Source of the DNA: Leadbetterella byssophila_A
Lineage (GTDB): Bacteria > Bacteroidota > Bacteroidia > Cytophagales > Spirosomataceae
Assembly (NCBI GenBank): GCA_040394735.1
Contig: JBEBRR010000004.1
Location: 28,363 to 92,362 of the forward strand
Reading direction: 5' to 3'
Length of the DNA stretch: 64,000 nucleotides
Of the stretch, positions 40,546 through 49,171 are shown in pieces; the first letter of the stretch is position 1; every line of letters begins with the position of its first letter. The translations under genes and the position numbers were made by a program. The notes beneath the pieces are model-generated. The model did not search any database and was not told the origin of the DNA. It saw only the letters and a list, made by a program, of their open reading frames with translations.

Positions 40546-42474
40546 ATGAGAACACTCAATTCTACTTCAATCCGGCTTTTTTTCTGCCTTCTTTTGCTTG
40601 TAAATTTGTTCAGTTTACAGCTTACAGCACAAACCAAACCCCAGGCTTTTGTTTTAGGTTCTTATGAAGCCGCTACCACCACCATCCCTGCAGTCAACGG
40701 GTACGGCGGAGTGTATCCTACGGGAAGTGTCTACAATTTGAATTACGGTATGGCTTCTGCGTCTCAGGCCGGCTTTAACCGTATTATCAAAACATTTAAC
40801 GTGGAGGGTCAAACCTATACGCTTACTAAAGCAGTTCCGGGCAGCATGCCCTTTCAAAAGGTCATTGTTAACCGCTACGGCGCAAGCCCTGAGCAAAAGG
40901 TGACTGCTCTTTTTGAGGTGCAGAGCACTCCTCCCAAGCCCACTAATTCAGAGATTTACCTCACGCCTGATTATGTGGGAAATATGGAAGATCTGATTAA
41001 CAGCTATGTCATTAACAGGGGTACAGACAACGTGTTTGTGCGGAATACCACTTCTGCGACATCGAATAATATTACCCGGATAGACCTTATCCTGGCTACT
41101 CCCGTAGTAATTCCGGCCAATGAAGAAGACCGGAAAAAATCCGGCTTTCTTCTGATGGAAAGGGGAGGGAATGACAGTTTTAGGGCCGCTGCCATTCTGA
41201 GTGCTTCTGATCCTGCGGCAGTGACAGACTTTGGCAATGTGGTACAGGTGGCCGGTTCGAACTGGGGCGGCACAGGTCAGTCTATCACTTCTGTGGTTAT
41301 GCAAAAAAATGAGTCAGATGCCAATCTCAGAATCAGCCAGGATATACCTTCCCAGCAAATCTCAGGTGTTTTTATTTCACTGAATGACCTGGGACCGGCC
41401 GGTACTACCGTTTACGGAATAAGCGTGATTGAAAATAATGCTACGGATCCCGTCACTTTCGGGCCAACCTCTGCAGAAGGAGTTAACGGTCTGGATTTTA
41501 TGGCCGGGGGCGGCTTTTTTACCAAGGCTATCCTGGTGAAAGGCAATGTGTGGATCGATGACAATGAGGATGCCATACGGACAGAGGGTGGTACCAATAA
41601 CGGAGGTTCACTCTGGGCTAATCTGGTAGGTCCTGACGGGAAGGTGATCAGCTCAATTGACGTCAAGGCAGACGGAACCTACACTTTGTTTGTGGCGGAA
41701 AGTGTACGGGTTCCGGGAAACTATAAGGTTATTCTGACCAATTCGGAAAAGCGCGAAGGAGACGATCTCTCGGCTTCTGATCCTCTCCTGAATAGCTATT
41801 ACCATACCGGAACCAACTTTACAAATACACCTAATACGACCAATACAACCGGTGTTATTGACATAGGTACTCTTTTTGGTATAGATGAAGATGTGGAAGG
41901 AATAGATTTCGGTATCAAACAACAGATTCCTACCCCGGTGAACCTGATCTACTTTAACGGAAAGCAGTCGGAAAATGAAGTGCTGCTGGAGTGGAGTACC
42001 TCTTCAGAAACCGGTAACAGCGGGTTTGAAGTAGAGCACAGCGAAGACGGGAAAACCTGGCATAAGGTGGGATTTGTGGAAAGCAAAGCACCTGAAGGAA
42101 ACAGTGAGGCGGAGATTTTCTATGCTTTTACACATACACGTCCTCTTTTCGGTCACAACTATTACCGTTTGAGGCAGATAGACATAGACGGTACGGTAGA
42201 TGAATCGGCTATGATCCATGTTAAAGTGAGCATCGGCAGCCTGATTGTATGGCCGAATCCGTCGCCAGGAACGTTTAAGGTAGCCGTTTCACCGGAGCAG
42301 TCCGGGCAGATCAGCACGATGCAGGTGGTGGATATGTCGGGCAGAACGTTACGGGTAAGCAATTCCTTCAGGGAGAACTGGGACATATCGGATCTGCGCT
42401 CAGATGCCTTCTATATTCTGAAAGTAGTGTATAAGAATAATTTCAGTGAGCAGGTAAGGATCTATAAGAAATAG
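40546..42474 (+). CDS. T9SS type A sorting-domain exported protein
   Basis: A 642-residue exported protein. Signal peptide (IRLFFCLLLLVNLFSLQLTAQ) then beta-rich domains: one around 60-330, a SpaA/collagen-adhesin-like region near 340-450 (KGNVWIDDNEDAIRTEGGTN), a linker, then the conserved type A sorting domain at the C terminus (VWPNPSPGTFKVAV, VVDMSGRTLRV, VVYKNNFSEQVRIYKK). It is therefore secreted through the type IX system and either released or attached to A-LPS. I take ATG 40546; an ATG at 40537 is also possible. Its place between the ligase gene and the PPTase gene is odd for a pigment locus. Confidence 0.82.
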   Translation: MRTLNSTSIRLFFCLLLLVNLFSLQLTAQTKPQAFVLGSYEAATTTIPAVNGYGGVYPTGSVYNLNYGMASASQAGFNRIIKTFNVEGQTYTLTKAVPGSMPFQKVIVNRYGASPEQKVTALFEVQSTPPKPTNSEIYLTPDYVGNMEDLINSYVINRGTDNVFVRNTTSATSNNITRIDLILATPVVIPANEEDRKKSGFLLMERGGNDSFRAAAILSASDPAAVTDFGNVVQVAGSNWGGTGQSITSVVMQKNESDANLRISQDIPSQQISGVFISLNDLGPAGTTVYGISVIENNATDPVTFGPTSAEGVNGLDFMAGGGFFTKAILVKGNVWIDDNEDAIRTEGGTNNGGSLWANLVGPDGKVISSIDVKADGTYTLFVAESVRVPGNYKVILTNSEKREGDDLSASDPLLNSYYHTGTNFTNTPNTTNTTGVIDIGTLFGIDEDVEGIDFGIKQQIPTPVNLIYFNGKQSENEVLLEWSTSSETGNSGFEVEHSEDGKTWHKVGFVESKAPEGNSEAEIFYAFTHTRPLFGHNYYRLRQIDIDGTVDESAMIHVKVSIGSLIVWPNPSPGTFKVAVSPEQSGQISTMQVVDMSGRTLRVSNSFRENWDISDLRSDAFYILKVVYKNNFSEQVRIYKK

Positions 42475-42523
42475 AATACCGGCGCTGCCGGGCTTCCGGA
42501 AAGGGGCTCCTCATTGGGGAAAT

Positions 42524-42565
42524 CGAAGGTGTTCAGAAAGTTTGTATACTTTTCGGGCACCTTCG
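42524..42565. terminator. Bidirectional hairpin between converging operons
   Basis: Perfect 8-base arms CGAAGGTG (42524-42531) and CACCTTCG (42558-42565) with an inner GAAAG...CTTTTC pairing lie between the T9SS gene and the PPTase gene; a short T-rich stretch follows on the plus strand. Confidence 0.55.
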
Positions 42566-42567
42566 TT

Positions 42568-43173
42568 CTATTCTTTACAGATCGTCAATATATAATCTTC
42601 TATGGGTTCAAAGTGAAAACTGAATTCTTTCTCCCAGCCCGGAAAGGTGGAACGGGCAATACCGGAACCGGCCTTCAGGTCAAAAGGGTAAACGTGAAGA
42701 TCATTCAGGAAGCTCAGAGGGCGTGAGTTGCTGAGCTTGAATATTGCCTCTTTTACGGTCCAGATGACCGTAAGCATCTCTGGTCCGGCTTCTGCCGGGA
42801 TCACTTCATTGCCGATAAAATAAGGCTGATTTTTAACGATACGGGGATGGATTTTTTCAATGTCAATACCACAGGGTTCCCGGCCCACATATAGCGCAGC
42901 AAATGCCTGTGAATGGCTGATAGAGATATGACGCCCGTCGCTCAGAAAAGGCCGGCCACCGGGTTCATACAAAACGTCACTATCGGCAAGCCCTGTCCGC
43001 TCCAGGAGCATTCTGACGGCCAGGAAGCCCTTTTGGTGGTCGCTTCGCTTCATACCGGCGAGCCGCTTACGGGAATTTTCCGTTAAGTTCACCGGGAAAT
43101 TTTCTCCTTCCTCCACCTTCCAGAGCATCAGTAAGCCGCAGCCAGGCCATGATATTTCTTTACAGAAAGGCAT
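42568..43173 (-). CDS. 4'-phosphopantetheinyl transferase (Sfp type)
   Basis: A 201-residue protein of the Sfp/AcpT superfamily that activates carrier proteins by adding phosphopantetheine from CoA. Metal-binding Asp104 and Glu106 lie in CGIDIEKIHP, and the second motif is WTVKEAIFKL. FLSDGRHISISHSQAFAAL fits the CoA-binding region. Placed at the end of the minus-strand operon with an ACP gene, it most likely primes the ACPs at 44075 and 24855. It is 24 bases after the acyltransferase gene and ends just before the hairpin. Confidence 0.9.
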   Translation of the reverse strand: MPFCKEISWPGCGLLMLWKVEEGENFPVNLTENSRKRLAGMKRSDHQKGFLAVRMLLERTGLADSDVLYEPGGRPFLSDGRHISISHSQAFAALYVGREPCGIDIEKIHPRIVKNQPYFIGNEVIPAEAGPEMLTVIWTVKEAIFKLSNSRPLSFLNDLHVYPFDLKAGSGIARSTFPGWEKEFSFHFEPIEDYILTICKE

Positions 43174-43197
43174 ATTTTAATTATCAGTCATCCCATA

Positions 43198-44073
43198 TCA
43201 GCTATTCTTCATCCAGAAGTCAAAGTAGTTGAACCACTGCAGCGGGTAACGTGTGATCATGCCTTCCACGTTTTGAGTATAGGAAGAAAGCAGGGCTTCG
43301 GCATCGCGGTGCTTTACGGAAGCTTCCCGGGCATAAAGGTGATAATGAAGCCGGGATTCTTTCATGACGTAAACGTACACCACGGGTACGCGCAGCCGGG
43401 AGGCGATCATAAACGGGCCTGCAGGGAAGCGGGCCTCCTCGTCCAGCAGCGGGGCAGAAAAATACTTGCTGCCTTTCACATAGCGGTCACCGGTGAAGCA
43501 TACCAGCTCATTTTTGGAGAGGGCTTCATTGATCTCAAAAATATGCGACATATCCTCACGGATCAGGATCAGCTTTACAGAAGGTTTCTTAATGCTCTCC
43601 AGGTACTCTTTGATGGCTGAATGTTCCTGGTCAATGGTAACCAGGTTGATCTGGAAATCAAGGTCAATTTCCGCAAAGAAGTGTTCCGCGATCTCGAAAT
43701 TTCCCATATGTGCACTGATCAGCACGGCTCCTTTCTTTTCTGCCAGAAGGCGCTTGAGGGTTTCCACACCATCAAATTCGTAGGTAAAACGATTGCGGAG
43801 GCCGGCAGAAATGGCGATCTTGTCAATGATGGTTTGCCCGAAAGTGAAGTAGCTCCTGAAAACGGAAATCCGGGCTTTCAGCGGCGGGTATTTCAGCCTT
43901 TCCCGGAAGTAGTAATAGATGGAGCGGTTGCTGTCAGGGAGAAACAGGAAGTAATAGGAGGCAACAAAGAAAAGTAAACCGTATGCAGCTCTGACTCCAG
44001 CCGTGCGAATCAGGAAAACGAAAATCCTGTAACCTAGAACCGTTCCTTTGGATTTACCATCCCACTCACTCAT
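43198..44073 (-). CDS. Lysophospholipid acyltransferase, LpxL/HtrB type
   Basis: A 291-residue membrane-associated acyltransferase. An N-terminal hydrophobic helix (VRAAYGLLFFVASYYFLFL) is followed by the LPLAT domain; GAVLISAHMGNFEIAEHFF contains the HxxxxE/D catalytic motif (H-M-G-N-F-E). Relatives transfer an acyl chain from ACP to lipid A or other lipids; APE loci often carry one. Here it may attach the polyene acid to an acceptor. It starts 1 base after the ACP stop. Confidence 0.85.
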   Translation of the reverse strand: MSEWDGKSKGTVLGYRIFVFLIRTAGVRAAYGLLFFVASYYFLFLPDSNRSIYYYFRERLKYPPLKARISVFRSYFTFGQTIIDKIAISAGLRNRFTYEFDGVETLKRLLAEKKGAVLISAHMGNFEIAEHFFAEIDLDFQINLVTIDQEHSAIKEYLESIKKPSVKLILIREDMSHIFEINEALSKNELVCFTGDRYVKGSKYFSAPLLDEEARFPAGPFMIASRLRVPVVYVYVMKESRLHYHLYAREASVKHRDAEALLSSYTQNVEGMITRYPLQWFNYFDFWMKNS

Positions 44074-44074
44074 T

Positions 44075-44314
44075 TTATAACTTCCTTTCTATCAGCCGGT
44101 AGAAATCATCGAAAGTAGAAAGTCCTGCAAAGTCAGCCTCGCCGAGCTTTACCCCGAAATTGGCTTCCACCGTTACCACCAGGTCCACGTAGTCCAGGCT
44201 GTCTAGTCCCAATGTATCTTTTAAGATGGCCTCCGGCCGGATGGTATCGATATCCACTTCAAATTCTTCCGATAGAAAACTGTTGGTTTTTCTTATTATC
44301 TCTTCCTTACTCAT
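44075..44314 (-). CDS. Acyl carrier protein (minus-strand operon)
   Basis: A 79-residue acyl carrier protein with Ser39 in TLGLDSLDYVDLVV as the phosphopantetheine attachment site. Its sequence differs from the ACP at 24855 (Ile versus Leu after the Ser, Tyr at +3), so the two probably serve different branches (resorcinol versus polyene). It overlaps the KS gene by 4 bases. Confidence 0.92.
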   Translation of the reverse strand: MSKEEIIRKTNSFLSEEFEVDIDTIRPEAILKDTLGLDSLDYVDLVVTVEANFGVKLGEADFAGLSTFDDFYRLIERKL

Positions 44315-45531
44315 ATCTTTTTGACCACTAATGCGGAGTTCGTCCCTCCGAAGCCGAACGAATTCGACAAAAATATGTCAATTTTTTCGTTTATTGTATT
44401 TTTGGCGATATTTAATTTAGCCGATTGCTCATCAGGAGTTTCAAAATTAATATTGGGAGCAATAAAATTATTCTGCATCATCAGAACGGAGTAGATCACC
44501 TCGCTGGCGCCTGCCATCCAGCATTCATGGCCGGTCATGGATTTGGTGGAGCTTACGTATGGATTTCTTTCTCCGAAGATCTCATAAATGGCCTGTGCCT
44601 CGTTAGCATCGCCGAGCGGGGTGGAGGTGGCGTGGGCATTGATATAATCTACTTCCGTGGCTTGTATGCCGGCCTGACTGACCGCCCGGCGCATGGCTAC
44701 AGACGGGCCTTCCACATTGGGCGTGGAGATATGGCCGCCGTTAGAAGAGAAGCCGTAGCCTGCAATCTCCGCCAGAATGGGGGCGCCGCGTTTAACGGCA
44801 TTTTCGTATTCTTCCAGGATCAGTGTAGCGGCTCCGCCACTGGGGATGAGGCCGTCGCGGGACCGGTCGAAAGGCCGGGAGGCTTTGACAGGGTCATCAT
44901 GATACGCGGAAAATACTCCCAGTGCATCGAAGCTGCTCATGGCATATTTGTTGATTTCCTGGGCACCGCCGCAGACCACGGTATCCTGGAGTCCGCTCTG
45001 GATCAGGTGAAAACCCAGCCCGATGGAGTGGGAGCCGCTGGCGCAGGCAGCACTGACCGTAAGATTGATTCCGCGCATCTTAAAGATGGTGGAGAGATTC
45101 ATATTTACGGTAGAGTTCATCGACTTGAATATGGCCCCGGAACCGATCAGTGAGGTGTCGCGCTTTTCCCGAAGAATGTCGGTCGCTTCAATAATGGAGC
45201 GGGAAACACTGTCGTTGCCGTAAAGGATACCCACCTCGTTCTTTTCCAGGAATTCCTCGTCAATTCCGGCCTGTTGTAAAGCCTGTACAGTAGCCAGGTA
45301 AGCATATTCCGACTCTTCGCCGATGCTGATGCGCTGCCGGCGGGTCAGCATATCCTTCAGGTTAGGTTTGGGAACACTGCCGGTAAGAGCGGATTTGAAT
45401 CCATACTCCTGGCGTTCGGGGTCAATGACGATCCCGGACCTTCCGTGATATAGTGAATCCCTTACCTCTTCCAGGCTGATTCCTATACTGGAATAGATTC
45501 CCATGCCCGTAATAACCACTCTTCTGTGCAT
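44311..45531 (-). CDS. Beta-ketoacyl-ACP synthase II type, KS 3
   Basis: A 406-residue FabF-like ketosynthase. Cys163 in TVSAACASGSHSIG, His in YINAHATSTPLGDANE and His in SMTGHECWMAGASE give an intact triad; the unusual GHECWMAG in place of GHxxGAAG changes the pocket next to the second His, as expected for an aryl or polyene substrate. The C terminus SNSFGFGGTNSALVV is standard. It sits with FabG and an ACP in the minus-strand operon. Confidence 0.92.
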   Translation of the reverse strand: MHRRVVITGMGIYSSIGISLEEVRDSLYHGRSGIVIDPERQEYGFKSALTGSVPKPNLKDMLTRRQRISIGEESEYAYLATVQALQQAGIDEEFLEKNEVGILYGNDSVSRSIIEATDILREKRDTSLIGSGAIFKSMNSTVNMNLSTIFKMRGINLTVSAACASGSHSIGLGFHLIQSGLQDTVVCGGAQEINKYAMSSFDALGVFSAYHDDPVKASRPFDRSRDGLIPSGGAATLILEEYENAVKRGAPILAEIAGYGFSSNGGHISTPNVEGPSVAMRRAVSQAGIQATEVDYINAHATSTPLGDANEAQAIYEIFGERNPYVSSTKSMTGHECWMAGASEVIYSVLMMQNNFIAPNINFETPDEQSAKLNIAKNTINEKIDIFLSNSFGFGGTNSALVVKKI

Positions 45532-45532
45532 C

Positions 45533-46264
45533 TTATGAATAGATTCCTCCGTTTATATTGATGACTTCCCCGGTAATATAAGAAGACTTTCCGGATACCA
45601 AAAAGTTCACCAACTCCGCCACTTCTTCTGCTTCGCCGAAACGGCCCAGGGGGATGAGCTTTTTCAATTCCTCCTCATTCAGATCACCGGTCATATCTGA
45701 TTTAATGAAGCCCGGCGCTACGGCATTGACGGTGATATTCCTTTTGGCGACTTCCTGGGCCAGGGCTTTTGTAGCCGCTACAAGGGCACCTTTAGCGGCA
45801 GAGTAATTGACCTGGCCGGCTGTACCCTTCATGCCGGATACGGAGGCGATATTAACGACCCGGCCGTACTTGTTTCTCAGCAGCTGCTGAATGAAGAAGC
45901 CGGTGACGTTGTAAAAGCCGTTCAGGCTGGTCTGTATCACATCGGTCCAGTCAGACGGATTCATCCACATGAAAAGGCCGTCACGGGTAATGCCTGCATT
46001 ATTGATGATCACTTCCACCCGGGCTTCGGGGTTGGCCTCCTGCCACGCCTGCAGCGCATTCAGGGTAGCATCGCGGTCTGCCACATTAAAACGGATGATC
46101 TCGCCGGTCCGGCCCAGGGCCTCTACCTCCCGTAGTGTTTCTTCGGCAGCGGCCTGGTTCGACTGGTAGTTGATCAGGAGGTGGTACGAAGTTTCCCCGG
46201 CCAGTTTTCGGCAAATGGCTCTTCCGATACCCCTGGATCCGCCTGTAATAATAGCACACTTCAT
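45533..46264 (-). CDS. 3-oxoacyl-ACP reductase (FabG-like SDR)
   Basis: A 243-residue short-chain dehydrogenase. The cofactor loop is GGSRGIG (residues 8-14), the NAG motif is IINNAGITRDGLF, and the catalytic Ser-Tyr-Lys is in IASVSGMKGTAGQVNYSAAK. It should reduce the 3-oxo group after each condensation in polyene assembly, using NADPH. It starts 4 bases inside the ammonia-lyase stop and ends 2 bases before the KS start. The canonical fabG of fatty-acid synthesis would be elsewhere. Confidence 0.92.
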   Translation of the reverse strand: MKCAIITGGSRGIGRAICRKLAGETSYHLLINYQSNQAAAEETLREVEALGRTGEIIRFNVADRDATLNALQAWQEANPEARVEVIINNAGITRDGLFMWMNPSDWTDVIQTSLNGFYNVTGFFIQQLLRNKYGRVVNIASVSGMKGTAGQVNYSAAKGALVAATKALAQEVAKRNITVNAVAPGFIKSDMTGDLNEEELKKLIPLGRFGEAEEVAELVNFLVSGKSSYITGEVININGGIYS

Positions 46265-47790
46265 GCTGTCTCCGTGTTTAATAACAGATTTTTTACCGCT
46301 TCAATTTCCCGGTACATGGGGCGGTCTTCCCGGTAAACCGGCGCTACCGACCTGACCTTGTCGTACAGGTCTTTTGTAGCCGAAGATACGAAATCTTTGC
46401 ATTTCAGGGCATCAATGGCCTGGCAAATCGTGATCAGCTCAATGCTGAGCACCTGGAAGCCGTTTTCAATAACCCGGGCAGCCAGCAGGGCGGAGTTGGT
46501 GCCCATGCTCACGATATCCTGGTTGTCATTGTTATTGGGAATACTGTGAATGTACATCGGATTGGACAGTGTCTGACTTTCAGCAGTGGTGGAAGTGGCT
46601 GTAAACTGCAGTCCCTGCATTCCGAAGTTAAACCCGAGTACAGACAGGTTTACAAAAGGCGGTAAAATACCGTTCAGCGAGGGATTGACCAGGTAGTTCA
46701 GCTGGCGCTCGGCCAGCATGGTCAGCTTGGTGATTACGATTTTCAGCTTGTCCATTTCGAGCGACACGTAGTCGCCGTGGAAATTTCCGCCGTGATAAAC
46801 CTGCTCGGTATCTACATCTACTATCGGATTGTCATTCGCCGAGTTGATCTCATTCTCCAGCACCGTTGCCACGTTATTAAGCGTATCCAGCACCGGGCCC
46901 AGGATCTGGGGCACGCAGCGGATAGAATAGTATTCCTGTACTTTTTCCTTGAATATCGATTCTTTATTTTCGCCGGTATAGAGGTGTTCGGTTCTTTTCC
47001 GGGTAAGCTGACTGTCAGCGAGACAGGTCCGCATCTCTGCGGCTATTTCACGTTGTCCCTGATGCAGCTTGGTATGGTTCAGCTCCATAGACAGGTGATC
47101 ATCATAGGCCCGCATGAGCTCATTGATGGCGCATGCGCATTTTACCGACCAGTGAAGGAGCTTCCTGGCGCGGAAAAGGTTTACGATGCCGATACCTGAC
47201 ATAACGGAGGTGCCGTTGATCAGAGCCAGTCCTTCCCGGATCTCCACCTGTATGGGCTGCAATCCTTCCGCTTCAAAAACACCGGCGGTGTCCCTTCTTT
47301 CACCTTTGTAGAAAACCTCTCCTTCGCCGATAAGTACCAGCGCCAGGTGGGCCAGCTGTACCAGGTCACCGCTGGCGCCCACTCCGCCGTGCTCAAAGAT
47401 CAGCGGGATGATGTCGCGGTTCAGCAGCTCCTTCATGAGGGTAATCACGGAAGGGTGTACACCGGAGTTGCCGAGGCAAAGCGTATTCAGCCGGGCCAGT
47501 ACGGAAGCACGGGCAAATTCAGGTGCCAGGGGCTGGCCTGAACCGGTGGCATGGCTGCGGATGAGATTGTACTGCAAGCGGGCACGGTCAGCGTCGGGAA
47601 CACGGTATTGCGCCATAGGACCGAACCCCGTATTCACCCCGTACAGAACCTTGTTGCGGGAGAACTTTTCGAGAAACGAAAAGCTCCGGGTCACCCGTTG
47701 AAGGGTGTCATCATCAATCTCTATTGATGCTTCTTTATAAATTATTGATTTAAAGCTATTTAGGTTTAAATGGCGTGTATCGGAGCTCAT
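46261..47790 (-). CDS. Aromatic amino acid ammonia-lyase, tyrosine ammonia-lyase-like
   Basis: A 509-residue MIO-type lyase of the HAL/PAL/TAL family. The MIO cofactor forms from Ala139-Ser140-Gly141 in GGVGASGDLVQL; Tyr50 is in YGVNTGFG. The residues at the selectivity site are Ser79-His80 in NLIRSHATGSG, as in histidine ammonia-lyases and, as I recall it, in Flavobacterium johnsoniae TAL, whose sequence this protein resembles over its length. It should convert tyrosine to 4-coumarate, the polyene starter. It leads the minus-strand operon with FabG, KS, ACP, acyltransferase and PPTase; no clear -7 box was found upstream. Confidence 0.88.
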   Translation of the reverse strand: MSSDTRHLNLNSFKSIIYKEASIEIDDDTLQRVTRSFSFLEKFSRNKVLYGVNTGFGPMAQYRVPDADRARLQYNLIRSHATGSGQPLAPEFARASVLARLNTLCLGNSGVHPSVITLMKELLNRDIIPLIFEHGGVGASGDLVQLAHLALVLIGEGEVFYKGERRDTAGVFEAEGLQPIQVEIREGLALINGTSVMSGIGIVNLFRARKLLHWSVKCACAINELMRAYDDHLSMELNHTKLHQGQREIAAEMRTCLADSQLTRKRTEHLYTGENKESIFKEKVQEYYSIRCVPQILGPVLDTLNNVATVLENEINSANDNPIVDVDTEQVYHGGNFHGDYVSLEMDKLKIVITKLTMLAERQLNYLVNPSLNGILPPFVNLSVLGFNFGMQGLQFTATSTTAESQTLSNPMYIHSIPNNNDNQDIVSMGTNSALLAARVIENGFQVLSIELITICQAIDALKCKDFVSSATKDLYDKVRSVAPVYREDRPMYREIEAVKNLLLNTETA

Positions 47791-47833
47791 TAAATGTTAA
47801 GGGTTAAACCGGACTTTTTCTAAACCGAAATTT

Positions 47834-47864
47834 TTTGTCTTTGAATATAATATTCCTAAATTTG
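47834..47864 (+). promoter_or_regulatory. Full consensus promoter for the halogenase-like gene
   Basis: TTTG (47834-47837), a 19-base spacer and TAAATTTG (47857-47864), the best promoter match in the window. The leader to the ATG at 47918 is about 50 bases, longer than for the other genes here. Confidence 0.7.
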
Positions 47865-47917
47865 AGGCTGCAAAGATAGTATATTTCTTACGTATTTTTA
47901 CCATCTAAACATAGAAT

Positions 47918-49171
47918 ATGAAAAAGGAAGAAGTGGATGTTTTGGTGATCGGGGCCGGTCCTTCGGGATGCGTGGCATCGGCCTACCTGTTTAATCACGG
48001 TGTAAAGGTGAAGGTGGTAGAAAAATCAAGATTTCCCAGGTTTGTGATAGGGGAGAGTTTTCTTCCCCGTTCCATGGAGCACTATGAAGAAGCAGGCCTG
48101 CTGGACGCTCTGAAAGCCCAAAAATTTGAGATAAAACCGGGAGCCCGTTTCATCCGCGGAGAAGAAATATGTTTTTTTGATTTCAGCAATAAATTCGGGG
48201 AAGGCTGGGACTGGACCTGGCAGGCGCCCCGCGCTGATTTTGATAATACCCTGGCCCGGGAGGTGATCCGGAAAGGAGTGGACGTGGAGTTTGAAACGGA
48301 GGTGCTGGACGTGAAGTTTGACGGCACCGATTCAGTGACCACCGTGCGGGATAAAAACGGGGAAACCTATGAGATAGGTGCAAAGTTCATCATTGACTCC
48401 AGCGGGTACGGGCGGGTGCTGCCCCGCCTGCTTCAGCTCGATATGCCGTCAGACGTAACCGAAAACTCCGCTATTTTTACCCATGTTAAAGATGTTGACC
48501 GGGTAAAAGGAGATGAGGGAACCCTGATCTCATTTGATATCCTGGAAACCCAGGTCTGGTTCTGGGTGATTCCGTTTTCCAACGGAAATACGAGCCTGGG
48601 CGTGGTAGGGCCTACGAAATACATCCAGAACCTGCCGGAAGATACGGAGGAAGCTCTGCGGGAGGCCATCCGGCGCTCCGATTACTACCGCGACCGCTAC
48701 CTGGACACGGAGTTCCTTTTTAAGCCGCATAAGATTAAAGATTATTCCTGTTCTGTGAAGCAGAATTACGGTCCGGGCTTTACCCTTACGGGCAACAGCG
48801 CCGGATTTCTCGACCCTGTGTTCTCCTCAGGCGTATGTTTTGCTACTGAATCAGGCCTGCTTTCTGCCAAGTTATACCTGAAAGAGCAGGCGGGAGAAAC
48901 AGTGAACTGGGAAAAAGAATATTCAGACTACATCAAAAGAGGTGTGAATGTGTTTTCTACTTATGTGAAGGAATGGTACACCGGCAACCTGCAGACGCTG
49001 TTCTTTCATCAGCCTGAAAATCCCGATGTGAAACGAAAAATATGTGCCGTGCTGGCCGGCTATGTCTGGAATGAGGAAAACCCGTTTGTGTTGAAACACG
49101 ACCGGGTGATCCGGAATATGGCATATCTGCTGCAAAACGGCGGAACAATGGAGGAGTTTGTGATTAAATAA
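47918..49171 (+). CDS. Flavin-dependent halogenase-like or aryl monooxygenase
   Basis: A 417-residue FAD enzyme. GAGPSG (residues 12-17) binds FAD, and GESFLPRSM (45-53) is the second motif of the halogenase family. Lys73 in FEIKPGARF corresponds to the lysine that forms the halogenating species in phenolic halogenases of the PltA/CndH type. The flavin-halogenase motif WxWxIP is intact: W214-F-W216-V-I-P219. These features favour a halogenase, but related hydroxylases share part of them. It is divergent from the TAL-led operon. Some flexirubins are known to be chlorinated, so ring chlorination is a reasonable guess, as is hydroxylation. Confidence 0.82.
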   Translation: MKKEEVDVLVIGAGPSGCVASAYLFNHGVKVKVVEKSRFPRFVIGESFLPRSMEHYEEAGLLDALKAQKFEIKPGARFIRGEEICFFDFSNKFGEGWDWTWQAPRADFDNTLAREVIRKGVDVEFETEVLDVKFDGTDSVTTVRDKNGETYEIGAKFIIDSSGYGRVLPRLLQLDMPSDVTENSAIFTHVKDVDRVKGDEGTLISFDILETQVWFWVIPFSNGNTSLGVVGPTKYIQNLPEDTEEALREAIRRSDYYRDRYLDTEFLFKPHKIKDYSCSVKQNYGPGFTLTGNSAGFLDPVFSSGVCFATESGLLSAKLYLKEQAGETVNWEKEYSDYIKRGVNVFSTYVKEWYTGNLQTLFFHQPENPDVKRKICAVLAGYVWNEENPFVLKHDRVIRNMAYLLQNGGTMEEFVIK

